A stretch of DNA of 64,000 bases, taken from assembly GCA_905197955.1 (NCBI GenBank), contig CAJKAR010000013.1:1-64000 (forward strand). Direction: 5' to 3'. A program made the translations under genes and the position numbers. The stretch's first letter is position 1. Each line of letters begins with the position of its first letter. Under the pieces are notes generated by a model. The model was given only the letters and a program-made list of their open reading frames with translations, did not search any database and was not told the DNA's origin. Positions 33,517-42,289 of the stretch are shown here, piece by piece. Source of the stretch: an uncultured Lentisphaeria bacterium. Lineage in GTDB: Bacteria > Verrucomicrobiota > Lentisphaeria > Victivallales > UBA1829.

Positions 33517-34872
33517 ATGAGAACGTCAGTACTTGGAATGATCCTAGCAGGCGGAGAGGGGACACGCCTCGCTCCATTGACCGATCAGAGAGCTAAACCT
33601 GCCGTCCCGTTCGGAGGAAAATACAGAATCATTGACTTTGTTCTGAGCAATTTTGTCAACAGCGGCATCAACAGCATTTTTGTTCTGACACAGTTTAAAT
33701 CGCAAAGTCTGATGGAACACATCATCAACGGATGGAACATCTCCTCAACGCAGGTCCGCGGCAGCTTCATCATTCCGGTTCCCGCACAGATGCAGACGAC
33801 CGACCGCACATGGTATCGCGGAACCGCCGATGCCATCTATCAGAACGCCTCGCTGATCGAGGACTTCAAACCCGATCTGGTTGCAGTCTTCGGCGGCGAT
33901 CACATCTATAAAATGGATATCAGCCAGATGGTCGATTTCCATGCCTGCCACAACGCCATTGCCACCGTGGCGGCAATTCCGGTTCCCATTCAGGAGGCAA
34001 GCCAGTTCGGTATTATTCAGGTTGACAAAGACTGGCGGATCATCGGATTCCAGGAAAAACCGAAAGACCCGACTCCTCTGCCCAATGACAAAAACATGGC
34101 TCTGGCTTCCATGGGAAACTACATTTTCAACGCCAACGACATGCTGAGCCTGCTCAAAAACGATTACGATAAAAAAGGCAGTTCCCATGACTTCGGCAAA
34201 GATATCATTCCGAGTCTTGTCGATACCAAACGGCTCTATGCCTACAACTTCTACGCCAACAAGATTCCCGGACAGGCGATCAACGAAAAACCCTACTGGC
34301 GCGATGTCGGAACTCTCAAAGCCTTTTTCGAAGCCAACATGGATCTGCGCTCCACTCAGCCGCAGCTCGATCTCTACAACGACAAATGGCCGATCTACAA
34401 CTACCATTTCAGTCTGCCGCCCGCAAAGTTCGTCCACAATGAGGATGTCGATACCTACGGACTGCCGCGCATCGGAAAGGCCATCAACTCCATCGTCTGC
34501 GACGGCTGCATCGTATCCGGCAGCACTGTCACAAACTCGATTCTCTTCAACTCGGTATTCGTCCACAGCTACGCCACCGTTCACAACAGCATTCTGCTGA
34601 ATGATGTCGATATCGGCGAACACAGCAGAATCCGCAATGCCATCATCGACAAGCACAACATCATCCCCCGCAATACCACGATCGGTTACGACCGCGAGGA
34701 AGATGCCAAACATTATCATGTTGTCGATCTGGACAACGGCCAGTGGCTCACAGTCATTCCGAAAGCCCGTCACAGCAATCCTCTCCAGGAACTGCCGAAA
34801 GTCCTCTTCACGCACGAGGCTTCCGGAGAAGCGGAAGGAACTCCGGCAGATCCGGAAACGAAACAGGAATAA
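33517..34872 (+). CDS. glgC: Glucose-1-phosphate adenylyltransferase
   Basis: The protein has 451 residues. It makes ADP-glucose from ATP and glucose 1-phosphate for glycogen synthesis in the cytoplasm. The nucleotidyltransferase motif is LAGGEGTRLAPLTDQRAKPAV near residue 10, followed by WYRGTADAIYQN, VFGGDHIYKMD and the sugar-phosphate segment GFQEKP. The C-terminal left-handed beta-helix (about 305-410) is visible as SIVCDGCIVSGSTV and IRNAIIDKHNIIP. An AAGGAG ribosome binding site precedes the ATG. The gene is monocistronic, with its own promoter and a strong terminator at 34899. No other glycogen gene is in the window. Confidence 0.95.
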   Translation: MRTSVLGMILAGGEGTRLAPLTDQRAKPAVPFGGKYRIIDFVLSNFVNSGINSIFVLTQFKSQSLMEHIINGWNISSTQVRGSFIIPVPAQMQTTDRTWYRGTADAIYQNASLIEDFKPDLVAVFGGDHIYKMDISQMVDFHACHNAIATVAAIPVPIQEASQFGIIQVDKDWRIIGFQEKPKDPTPLPNDKNMALASMGNYIFNANDMLSLLKNDYDKKGSSHDFGKDIIPSLVDTKRLYAYNFYANKIPGQAINEKPYWRDVGTLKAFFEANMDLRSTQPQLDLYNDKWPIYNYHFSLPPAKFVHNEDVDTYGLPRIGKAINSIVCDGCIVSGSTVTNSILFNSVFVHSYATVHNSILLNDVDIGEHSRIRNAIIDKHNIIPRNTTIGYDREEDAKHYHVVDLDNGQWLTVIPKARHSNPLQELPKVLFTHEASGEAEGTPADPETKQE

Positions 34873-34898
34873 AATCCTGTTTCCGAGTCATCGACTGA

Positions 34899-34936
34899 AA
34901 TCAATTCCGGTATTGCACCGGAATTGATTTTTTTTG
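34899..34936 (+). terminator. glgC terminator
   Basis: A 13-base stem, AATCAATTCCGGT with ACCGGAATTGATT, has a 5-base loop and is followed by about eight T. Confidence 0.9.
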
Positions 34937-34961
34937 CAGAACAACGGGAGATCAGCAGCAA

Positions 34962-35624
34962 ATGAGTTCTTGCCTGTTTCAAAACGTCTATAAAAAAGTC
35001 CGCTCCATTCTGGAGTTTGCACCGGGATGTCATGACTTCGATCACACGCTCCGGGTGCTCAATAATGCAAGGGCCATCGCGAAAAACGAACTTGGCACGG
35101 AAGAGGAAAAACAGATGGCCGCCGTGGAACTGGCAGCGCTGCTTCATGATGTGGCTCGACCGGAAGAGTTGGAATCCGATGGAAAGATCTGCCATGCGGA
35201 GGCCGGAGCGCCAAAGGCCGCAGAAATCCTGCGTGAATGCGGCTGTTCCGATGAAACACTCATCAGGACGGTTTCCGACAGCGTTCTGAGGCATCGCTTC
35301 CGCGGGAAAAATGCGCCGGTGACCCTTATCGACAAAATTGTTTACGATGCGGATAAACTGGATTCCATCGGGGCGGTCGGAATCGGACGATCCTTCCATT
35401 TTGCCGGACGGGTCGGTGCGCGTCTGCACAACACGGAACAGGAGGCGCTTTCCGGGAAAGAATACGGAAGAGAAGATTCCGCATACAGGGAGTATCTCGT
35501 CAAACTCCGCTACGTCCCGGAACGGATGCTGACGGAAACAGGACGAGCCCTGGCGCGGGAGCGGGCGGATTTCATGCATGAATTTTTCCGCCGCATGAAC
35601 CGGGAATCCGGACTGGATGCCTGA
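34962..35624 (+). CDS. HD-domain phosphohydrolase
   Basis: The protein has 220 residues. The HD superfamily metal site is visible as H in CHDFDHTLRV (near residues 24-28), the HD pair in LAALLHDVARP (near 60), a further His in KICHAEAG and Asp in IVYDADKLDSIG. The arrangement matches the YedJ-like group of small HD hydrolases. The natural substrate is not known, although a nucleotide or phosphate monoester is likely. A GGGAG sequence lies upstream. It lies 52 bases before upp in the same direction, so a nucleotide-salvage link is possible but unproven. Confidence 0.82.
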   Translation: MSSCLFQNVYKKVRSILEFAPGCHDFDHTLRVLNNARAIAKNELGTEEEKQMAAVELAALLHDVARPEELESDGKICHAEAGAPKAAEILRECGCSDETLIRTVSDSVLRHRFRGKNAPVTLIDKIVYDADKLDSIGAVGIGRSFHFAGRVGARLHNTEQEALSGKEYGREDSAYREYLVKLRYVPERMLTETGRALARERADFMHEFFRRMNRESGLDA

Positions 35625-35675
35625 TCCTGCAAAAACAGATTGAACGGAAATCTTACATACAGAAAAGGACCCACG

Positions 35676-36296
35676 ATGTTTATTGAAGTCGATCACCCAT
35701 GCATCAAAGCGAAAATGACCGTTTTAAGGAATAAAAACACAAACCCGAAAGAGTTTCGGGAACGGGCGGAGGAGATTACATGCTTTCTTGCCTATGAAGC
35801 GCTGAAGAATCTGCATTTGACGGAAACAACGGTGGAGACACCTCTGGAAACGACCGTCGGCTATACGGTGGAAAATGATATCGTCGTAGTTCCCGTTCTG
35901 CGCGCCGGAGTCGGAATGCTGGGAGGAATCCAGAGTCTCATTCCAACCGTCAAGGTCGGATTTGTCGGCCTCCAGCGCGATCACGACACCAAACATCCGG
36001 TGAAATACTATCTGAATCTTCCGAAACCTTCCGCAGAAGCCTTTGCCATCATCATTGATCCCATGCTGGCAACCGGAGGATCGCTTTCCGCCGCAGTTTC
36101 CGCGGTCAAGGAGAGCGGATTCCGTCATATTGTCGTCCTCACCATCGTCAGCGCACCAGAAGGAGTTCAGGTCATGGAGAAGAATCATCCCGATGTCAAA
36201 ATCTACTCTGCCGCCCTCGACCGAGAACTCAACGCAAGCAAATATATTCTTCCCGGCCTCGGCGACGCGGGGGACCGCCTCTTCGGGACTCTGTAA
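35676..36296 (+). CDS. upp: Uracil phosphoribosyltransferase
   Basis: The protein has 206 residues from the ATG at 35676 with AAAGGA upstream; upstream in-frame codons are not needed. It converts uracil and PRPP to UMP. The PRPP-binding loop is IIIDPMLATGGSLSAAV (near 125). VPVLRAGVGMLGGI and the C-terminal uracil-binding segment PGLGDAGDRLFGT are characteristic. The length is normal for the family (about 208). No strong terminator is visible after it. Confidence 0.95.
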   Translation: MFIEVDHPCIKAKMTVLRNKNTNPKEFRERAEEITCFLAYEALKNLHLTETTVETPLETTVGYTVENDIVVVPVLRAGVGMLGGIQSLIPTVKVGFVGLQRDHDTKHPVKYYLNLPKPSAEAFAIIIDPMLATGGSLSAAVSAVKESGFRHIVVLTIVSAPEGVQVMEKNHPDVKIYSAALDRELNASKYILPGLGDAGDRLFGTL

Positions 36297-36416
36297 AAAG
36301 AAGACTCGAAAAAGAGGCTCCTTCGAAAACTCCCGATGGATGAAAAACCTCAGCGTCGGGAAATGAAAAAGTCAGCTTCATCGGAACGTTCCGAAATCAA
36401 ACTGCGGCAATCCTGT

Positions 36417-37514
36417 TCAGGGTCGCAGTTCCAGTCCGGGAACCTTTTCTGCCAGATAGTCGCACATCGTCCGGCGGAACGCATCATTGCTGAATGAATC
36501 CGTATGGGAGCGCAGAACTGCCGGATCAAATGTTCTGGATTCAAACTCTTCGATTGCGGCGCAGAGACTTTCGACGGTCGGTTCCGGGAAAAAGAGTCCC
36601 GTCTGTTCCGTCACGGTTTCAAGCGCCCCGCCTTTGCCAAGCGCAATGACCGGAGTTCCAGCCGCCTGCGCCTCCAGCGGAACGATCCCGAAATCTTCGA
36701 TTCCCGGAAATAAAAGGGCTTTGGCCTCCGCATATGCACGGCGCAGAGGTTCGCCGTCAAGTCGGCCCAGAAAACGGACGTTCTTTCCCGCCCGCCTCTT
36801 CAGAGCGGCAAGCATGGACCCCTCCCCGACAATCAGTAGATTCCGGTTCATTTTCAGGCATGCCTCCAGAGCAAGATCCGCCCGTTTATAACCAATCAGC
36901 TGTCCGACAAACAGATAGTAATCTTTCTTTTCATACTTCCCCTTCTTGAAAAACTCCACGTTTGCCGGAGGATGAATCACCGTCGATTCCCGTCCATAGA
37001 TCCGCTTGATCCGTTCCGCGACAAAATGACTGTTTGCAATAAAATGGTCCACCGAATCCGCGGACCGCAGATCATAGCGCCGGAGAAAATCCCGAAAAAC
37101 GCGCATCGCTATTTTTCCTGGAATCCCGGTCTCCCTGTAATACTCCTCATACATATCCCAAAGATACCGCATCGGCGTATGACAATAGCAGATATGAACG
37201 GCCGAATGCGGCTTGCGGATCCCCTTCGCCGGTCCCGATTCACTCGAAAGGATCAGATCGTAAGCCGAAAAATCGAACCGCCGCAGCGCATACGGCATGA
37301 GGGGCAGATATTTCTGGCAATTTCTGCGAGCTCCCGGCAAATGCGCAATCATGGATTCCGTAATATGATGCCCGCGGAAAAAACGATCCGCCATCTCCCT
37401 GCTGCACGCATGGGTGAACAGATCCGCATCCGGGAAAAGAGACGCAAGCTCCGCAAGAACCTTTTCCCCGCCCCGGAGATTCGTGAGCCAATAGTGTACC
37501 AGCGCTGTCTTCAT
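36417..37514 (-). CDS. GT4-family glycosyltransferase (mannosyltransferase-like)
   Basis: The protein has 365 residues. This GT-B fold enzyme transfers a sugar from a nucleotide donor to a lipid-linked or polysaccharide acceptor at the cytoplasmic membrane face. The N-terminal LVHYWLTNLRGGEKVLAEL contains the glycine-rich acceptor loop. The C-terminal donor site is ALLFPGIEDFGIVPLEAQA, with the paired Glu of the EX7E motif. VHICYCHTPMRYLWDMYEEY resembles WbaZ-type mannosyltransferases of O-antigen loci. It follows the WbaP-like gene by 15 bases on the same strand, so both probably start exopolysaccharide or O-unit assembly. Confidence 0.88.
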   Translation of the reverse strand: MKTALVHYWLTNLRGGEKVLAELASLFPDADLFTHACSREMADRFFRGHHITESMIAHLPGARRNCQKYLPLMPYALRRFDFSAYDLILSSESGPAKGIRKPHSAVHICYCHTPMRYLWDMYEEYYRETGIPGKIAMRVFRDFLRRYDLRSADSVDHFIANSHFVAERIKRIYGRESTVIHPPANVEFFKKGKYEKKDYYLFVGQLIGYKRADLALEACLKMNRNLLIVGEGSMLAALKRRAGKNVRFLGRLDGEPLRRAYAEAKALLFPGIEDFGIVPLEAQAAGTPVIALGKGGALETVTEQTGLFFPEPTVESLCAAIEEFESRTFDPAVLRSHTDSFSNDAFRRTMCDYLAEKVPGLELRP

Positions 37515-37529
37515 ACGGAGAACCCCCTC

Positions 37530-38939
37530 TTATTTGGCCCCGCGGCCGATCAGAACTTCAATCACGGTGCGAAGGAGAATGTAATAGTCAAGCCAGATGG
37601 ACCAGTTGACCACATAATTCACATCCAGACGGACCCGTGTTTCATAATCAAGATTGCTCCGGCCGGAGACCTGCCAGAGTCCCGTGATTCCGGGTTTGAC
37701 CCGGCTCAGAAGCTCCTGATTGTCCTTGTAGTAGTGGAGTTCCGCCTTGACAATCGGGCGCGGACCGATCAGCGACATATCGCCACGAAGCACATTCAGC
37801 AGCTGAGGAAGCTCATCCAGACTGCTTTTCCGCAAGAAACGTCCGAACGGCGTAACCCTGGGATCGTGTTCCAGTTTGAATTTCTCCTGCCACTCCTTCT
37901 GCATCTCCGGATTCTCCGCGAGAAGGGATGCCAGACGCTTGTCCGCATTGATATACATGGTTCTGAATTTCAGCACCCGGATCGGTTTTCCTCCGAGCCC
38001 GATACGCTTAGCCCGGTAAAAGACCGGTCCGCGACTCGTCAGTTTCACCAGAAGAGCAAGAATGCCGAGCAGCGGACTCAGCGTCAGAATCGCAAATCCG
38101 GAAAGACAGGCCTCAAACAGAATCTTCCAGATCCGCGGGACTTTCAGCAGAAGCTGATTGCAGATCTCCACCGAAGCATAGCTGTTCAGAAGATTCACCG
38201 GAAATGCCCAGGAGATCGGAAGAATATGATTGTCGGGAATAATGGAAATATGACGGAAAAAACGGCAGAACTGGTTGACCACATCCCGGACAATGGCGAT
38301 CGGCAGAGCACAGATCACATAATCGGCATTGGTTTCCGCGGCGACTCGTCCCGCATCGGAAAGTTTTCCCAGGACCTTCACGTTCAATTCCGGCGCGATC
38401 TCCTTCGGAAAATCATCCAGAAAGCCGACCACTCTGAAACCGAAATGGGAATCCTTGTCCAGTTCTTTCGCAATGCGCTGTCCTGTGGCGCTAGCTCCGG
38501 CGATCAGCACGGGAATCTGTCCGATGTTCAGGACTTTCAAGATCCGCCGCACCACAATCCGGAACATGGGCAGAAGAAACACGGTAGCCCCCCAGCTCGA
38601 AACCAGAATCAGACGGGAATAACCGCCGGTCTGCCGCGTCATGAACATCCAGAAGAAAATGACAAAATAGGTCAGCGAAACCGAATAGAAAATCTTTCTC
38701 AGTTCCTCCACCGGATCCAGCGCCGATCCCGGATAAAAAATATTCCCGTGATAAAGATGTCCGACCGTACAGAAACAGAGCAGCGCGAAACAGCACGGCC
38801 AGAGCCGTGTGTAAAGAGACATCCCCTCCTCATTCACTCCGAGGAGGATATAAAAATAGGACATCGCAAACAAAACCAGCAGAAAGCAGAAAACATCGGA
38901 CAGCATCAGACAGAACACCCGCAGCCGAACCTGATTCAT
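37530..38939 (-). CDS. Polyprenyl-phosphate sugar-1-phosphate transferase (WbaP/WcaJ type)
   Basis: The protein has 469 residues from the ATG at 38939, with AAGGAG 8 bases upstream. Four N-terminal membrane helices (about 5-130) are followed by a CoA-binding-like Rossmann domain (IPVLIAGASATGQRIA). A reentrant helix and the C-terminal bacterial sugar transferase domain come next, with KFRTMYINAD, SSLDELPQLLNVLRGDMSLI, GPRPIV and GITGLWQVSGRS. It transfers a sugar phosphate, often galactose or glucose 1-phosphate, to undecaprenyl phosphate, starting capsule or O-unit synthesis. It is transcribed from a promoter at 39037-39065. Confidence 0.92.
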   Translation of the reverse strand: MNQVRLRVFCLMLSDVFCFLLVLFAMSYFYILLGVNEEGMSLYTRLWPCCFALLCFCTVGHLYHGNIFYPGSALDPVEELRKIFYSVSLTYFVIFFWMFMTRQTGGYSRLILVSSWGATVFLLPMFRIVVRRILKVLNIGQIPVLIAGASATGQRIAKELDKDSHFGFRVVGFLDDFPKEIAPELNVKVLGKLSDAGRVAAETNADYVICALPIAIVRDVVNQFCRFFRHISIIPDNHILPISWAFPVNLLNSYASVEICNQLLLKVPRIWKILFEACLSGFAILTLSPLLGILALLVKLTSRGPVFYRAKRIGLGGKPIRVLKFRTMYINADKRLASLLAENPEMQKEWQEKFKLEHDPRVTPFGRFLRKSSLDELPQLLNVLRGDMSLIGPRPIVKAELHYYKDNQELLSRVKPGITGLWQVSGRSNLDYETRVRLDVNYVVNWSIWLDYYILLRTVIEVLIGRGAK

Positions 38940-39036
38940 CTGATATTCTCCTTCCTGTGATTCTCGTAATGGCAGAAGAAACCCCACCAGACCGATCTGG
39001 TCTCCAGAAACCCACTCATACAACCCTCCAATCCTT

Positions 39037-39065
39037 AATATACCTCCGTACTCTTCTCTTTTCAA
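39037..39065 (-). promoter_or_regulatory. Promoter of the WbaP-GT4 pair
   Basis: On the minus strand TTGAAA (complement of 39060-39065) and TATATT (complement of 39037-39042) are 17 bases apart, about 98 bases before the start. The intergenic region 38940-39263 otherwise shows only A-rich sequence and the GGAGG site of the next gene. Confidence 0.55.
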
Positions 39066-39263
39066 TAAATGCAGAGGAAACTTCCCGCTGTTATTCCAGG
39101 TATTTTTCCCGGAGACGCGGAACGCTTCCGTTTTTCAAAAAAGCAAAAACCGTGATAATTCAAGAAAAAAAAGAGAAAAATCAAAGGTTTTCCAACAAAG
39201 CGGCATTAGATTAACTCCAGAAAACCGGGAAAGCACAAATCAATCAAAACAGGAGGAAATCTC

Positions 39264-40571
39264 ATGGATTACTATGTGGAACCGGAACGGAAAATCGAAA
39301 TTGCGGAACAGGCGGATGTCCTGGTTGTCGGCAGCGGGCCGGCCGGTTTTGCGGCAGCACTCGCGGCGGCACGAAACGGAATGAAAACCGTGCTTGTCGA
39401 ACAATTCAACTGTATCGGAGGCATGGCCACCAGCGGTATGATGTCGCACTTCACCGGAGCAACAGACTGCCCTGTTTTTGAAGAAGCCATGGATCGCTGC
39501 CACAAAGAAAAAGCCGGTATCTTCATCGATGGTCAGGGAGCGGGAAGACAGCAGATCAATCATGAAATTCTGAAAAAAGTCATGCTGGACATGATCGTGG
39601 AAGCAGGGATCATCCTGAAGCTCTACACCTTTGCCTGCGATGCAATCATGGAAGGAAACCGGATCAAAGGTATTGTCATTGAAAGCAAAACCGGCAGACA
39701 GGCCATCATGGCGAAGGTCGTCATCGACGCCACCGGCGACGGCGACATCGCGGCAAAAACCGGCGCTGAATTCCAGCTCGGACGCGAAGGCGACTCCAAA
39801 TGTCAGCCGGTCACCCTGATGTTCCGGATCGGCGGAGTTGACTACTCCCGAGCCATTCTGCCCCCCAGCTTCGAAACCACCGTGCAGGTTCCAAAAGGAG
39901 AAATTCAAGCTCTTGCCAGAAAGCATCTGAAGGCTCCCGCCGGACATGTGCTTCTTTATCCCACCTGGATCCCCGGCGAAGTCTGCGTCAACATGACGAA
40001 CGTGACTGACGTCAACGGAGCCAACGCCGATGATATGACAAAAGCGGAAATCATCACCCGTCAGCAGATGTGCGACATTGTTCTCTTCCTGCGTGAATTC
40101 GCCCCCGGATACGAGCACTGCTACCTCGTCACATCCGCCCAGAACGTTGGAGTGCGTGAAACCCGCCATTTCAAGGGACTCTACACGATCACACCGGAAG
40201 ACATCGTCGAAGCGCGCGTCTTCGACGACTGGATCGCCACCCGCAACCGCTTCAATTTCGACATTCACAACGTCGAAGGCTCCGGCCTCGACAAGAACGG
40301 CGCACAGAAACATTTCCGCGACAAGGGTCAGTACACCATTCCCTATCGTGCCTGCGTTCCGGAAAAAATTGACGGCCTCCTTCTCTCCGGCAGAAATATT
40401 TCCGGCACTCACAAGGCGCACTCCAATTTCCGCGTCATGCCGATCTGCATGAATGTCGGACTCGGAGTCGGAACTGCAGCCGCAGTCGCCGTGAAAGAGA
40501 ACGTCCTGCCCAGAAATGTCGATGTGAAAACGGTTCAGGCACTTCTCGAAAAACAGGGTGTTCGTCTCTGA
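39264..40571 (+). CDS. FAD-dependent oxidoreductase (PF12831-like)
   Basis: The protein has 435 residues. The FAD-binding Rossmann motif ADVLVVGSGPAGFAAALAAA is near residue 18, followed by EQFNCIGGMATSGMM, which is typical of the FAD_oxidored/HdrA-like group. A second FAD contact is VVIDATGDGDIAAKTGAEF, and the C-terminal LLLSGRNISGTHKAHSNFRV contacts the cofactor. No signal or membrane helix is present. Relatives are common in Planctomycetes/Lentisphaerota-type genomes near sugar catabolism genes, but the reaction is not known to me. CAGGAGG precedes the start, and a terminator follows at 40605, so it is monocistronic. Confidence 0.82.
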   Translation: MDYYVEPERKIEIAEQADVLVVGSGPAGFAAALAAARNGMKTVLVEQFNCIGGMATSGMMSHFTGATDCPVFEEAMDRCHKEKAGIFIDGQGAGRQQINHEILKKVMLDMIVEAGIILKLYTFACDAIMEGNRIKGIVIESKTGRQAIMAKVVIDATGDGDIAAKTGAEFQLGREGDSKCQPVTLMFRIGGVDYSRAILPPSFETTVQVPKGEIQALARKHLKAPAGHVLLYPTWIPGEVCVNMTNVTDVNGANADDMTKAEIITRQQMCDIVLFLREFAPGYEHCYLVTSAQNVGVRETRHFKGLYTITPEDIVEARVFDDWIATRNRFNFDIHNVEGSGLDKNGAQKHFRDKGQYTIPYRACVPEKIDGLLLSGRNISGTHKAHSNFRVMPICMNVGLGVGTAAAVAVKENVLPRNVDVKTVQALLEKQGVRL

Positions 40572-40604
40572 ACCGGAGACTTCCCCTCTTATTTTCCGAT
40601 CAGG

Positions 40605-40640
40605 CCGCATCCGGAGCTTCCGGATGCGGTTTCTTCTTTT
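40605..40640 (+). terminator. Terminator after the FAD oxidoreductase gene
   Basis: A perfect 11-base stem, CCGCATCCGGA with TCCGGATGCGG, has a 3-base loop and then a T-rich tract. Confidence 0.88.
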
Positions 40641-40681
40641 TCCGCAGAAGACTCTTTTCCCGGAATGACTCACTCTCCTGT

Positions 40682-40709
40682 TTGTTTTCCTTAAAAGGAA
40701 GGCTATATT
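40682..40709 (+). promoter_or_regulatory. Promoter with central palindrome, GH29 gene
   Basis: TTGTTT at 40682-40687 and TATATT at 40704-40709 are 16 bases apart. A perfect inverted repeat TTCCTT-AA-AAGGAA (40687-40700) fills the spacer, a typical place for a repressor operator. The gene starts at 40760. Confidence 0.5.
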
Positions 40710-40759
40710 AGCCGGTGGTTCCAAAAGAAAACCATTCACAAAAACAAAGGGGAAACATC

Positions 40760-41974
40760 ATGCAGAAACGGTCAAAATGGTTCAATGAGGCCCGATACGG
40801 ACTCTTTATCCACTGGGGAGCTTATTCAAAGGCGGCGCGCGGAGAATGGGTCATGAACAGAGAACGCATCCCGCTGGAAGAATACCGGGAGTGTTATGTA
40901 AAGCAGTTCAAGGCGGAACACTACGACCCCGCGGACTGGATGAAAAAACCAGTCCGATGGGGCATGAAGTACACGGTTCTCACCACACGTCATCACGACG
41001 GATTCGCTCTGTGGAGTTCGAAAGTCAACCCCTACAACGCTGCAAAACTGGGACCTGGCCGCGACCTTGTCGCTCCGTATGTCAAAGCAGTTCGGGAAGC
41101 CGGACTCAAGGTCGGACTCTACTACTCCCCCGCCTCCTGGGCGCATCCGGACTATCCCGGTGCCTGCTTCCGCGACTGGCCCGGTGAAAAAGACTGGAAA
41201 AGCGAAGCACACCGTAAACGCTTCATCGACTATTACCGTGCGGAATTGAAAGAACTCATGACCGGATACGGCAAAATTGATTATCTCTGGTTCGACGGCT
41301 GCATTCCGGAAAACATCGAAGGCGAAGAAACCATCGCCATGCTCCGGGAACTGCAGCCTGAAATGCTGATCAACAACCGGCTCGGAACTCCGTTTGACAT
41401 CAAGGTCAGCGAACAGACCATCAATCCCGCAGCCCCCGGACAGGACTGGGAAGCCTGCATGACCCTCAATGAAAACTGGGGTTATCACTCCGGCGACCAT
41501 TCGTGGAAAAATCCCGCCGCTGTGGTTTCCATGCTCATGACCTGTGCAAAAAGCTCCGGCAATCTTCTTCTGAACATTGGCCCGAAAGCCGACGGCACCA
41601 TTCCGGAAGAATCCGTCAAAATTCTGGACGCAGCAGGCGAATGGCTCAAACACAACCGGGAAGCAATCACCGACTCCGAACGCAGTCCGTTCACCTGGAA
41701 CAACACGGCACGTCTCATCACCGTGAAAGGGAACCGGATCTATATCACATTCGAGCACGAACCCGGAGGACAATTCTGCTGGAGCGAACTGAAAAACCGT
41801 CTCTGCCGCGCCTGGTGGCTCGATGACGGCACCCCGATTCAGTTCCGTCAGGAGCCGGATCGGCTGTTCCTGCTGAATCTGCCGCCGAATCTTCCGCTCC
41901 GGACCGCGGTTCTCGAAGTCGAGGGGAAGCCAGAGGCCCTGACCGCCCAGACCACGTTCTGGATCCCGGAATGA
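40760..41974 (+). CDS. GH29 alpha-L-fucosidase
   Basis: The protein has 404 residues from the ATG at 40760, with AAAGGGG upstream. GH29 features are FNEARYGLFIHWGAYSKAAR, VLTTRHHDGFALWSSK, LKVGLYYSPASWAHPDYPG, and the nucleophile Asp in IDYLWFDGC (near 185). NLLLNIGPKADGTIPEE ends the barrel, and a short beta-sandwich follows. No signal peptide is present. It is clearly diverged from the GH29 at 28537, and the tail of the barrel entrance differs (IPENIEGEE), so the two likely differ in linkage preference. It is monocistronic, with its own promoter and terminator. Confidence 0.92.
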   Translation: MQKRSKWFNEARYGLFIHWGAYSKAARGEWVMNRERIPLEEYRECYVKQFKAEHYDPADWMKKPVRWGMKYTVLTTRHHDGFALWSSKVNPYNAAKLGPGRDLVAPYVKAVREAGLKVGLYYSPASWAHPDYPGACFRDWPGEKDWKSEAHRKRFIDYYRAELKELMTGYGKIDYLWFDGCIPENIEGEETIAMLRELQPEMLINNRLGTPFDIKVSEQTINPAAPGQDWEACMTLNENWGYHSGDHSWKNPAAVVSMLMTCAKSSGNLLLNIGPKADGTIPEESVKILDAAGEWLKHNREAITDSERSPFTWNNTARLITVKGNRIYITFEHEPGGQFCWSELKNRLCRAWWLDDGTPIQFRQEPDRLFLLNLPPNLPLRTAVLEVEGKPEALTAQTTFWIPE

Positions 41975-42006
41975 TTCCCGAAAAAAATCAGTCTCTTCAC
42001 AAAGAC

Positions 42007-42049
42007 CTCCTCCCCGCATCCGACAGGCCATCCGGGGAGGAGTTTTTTT
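42007..42049 (+). terminator. Terminator after the second GH29 gene
   Basis: A 10-base stem, CTCCTCCCCG with CGGGGAGGAG, has a 16-base loop and is followed by seven T. Confidence 0.85.
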
Positions 42050-42199
42050 CGTGAAACGGGTCACAGCAGAACAACAGAACCCCCTGACCCTCCCGTGAAA
42101 AAAAACAGGGGCCGACGATTTGTTCCTCAAACAATTTCACAGCAGCGTCACGGCTGTGAAAAAGCGAAAAATCAAGCGTAAATAAATCCCTGCAACTCC

Positions 42200-42228
42200 T
42201 TGATTTTTCCGTACAGCCGGACTAAATT
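42200..42228 (+). promoter_or_regulatory. rnf operon promoter
   Basis: TTGATT at 42200-42205 and TAAATT at 42223-42228 have exactly 17 bases between them, 61 bases before rnfA. Confidence 0.55.
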
Positions 42229-42289
42229 AAGGGATATTTATTCATATCTTTGATCATCATACATAACAACCCCAAAGGAGAGATATGGT

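Noticed and set aside
36972..38960. 662-codon frame antisense to the GT4 and WbaP-like genes
   Set aside because: A shadow of two clearly real genes on the other strand; the sequence is low-complexity basic.
39240..40739. 499-codon frame antisense to the FAD oxidoreductase, and 434 codons antisense to the GH29 gene (40826-42130)
   Set aside because: Overlaps real genes completely; no motif.
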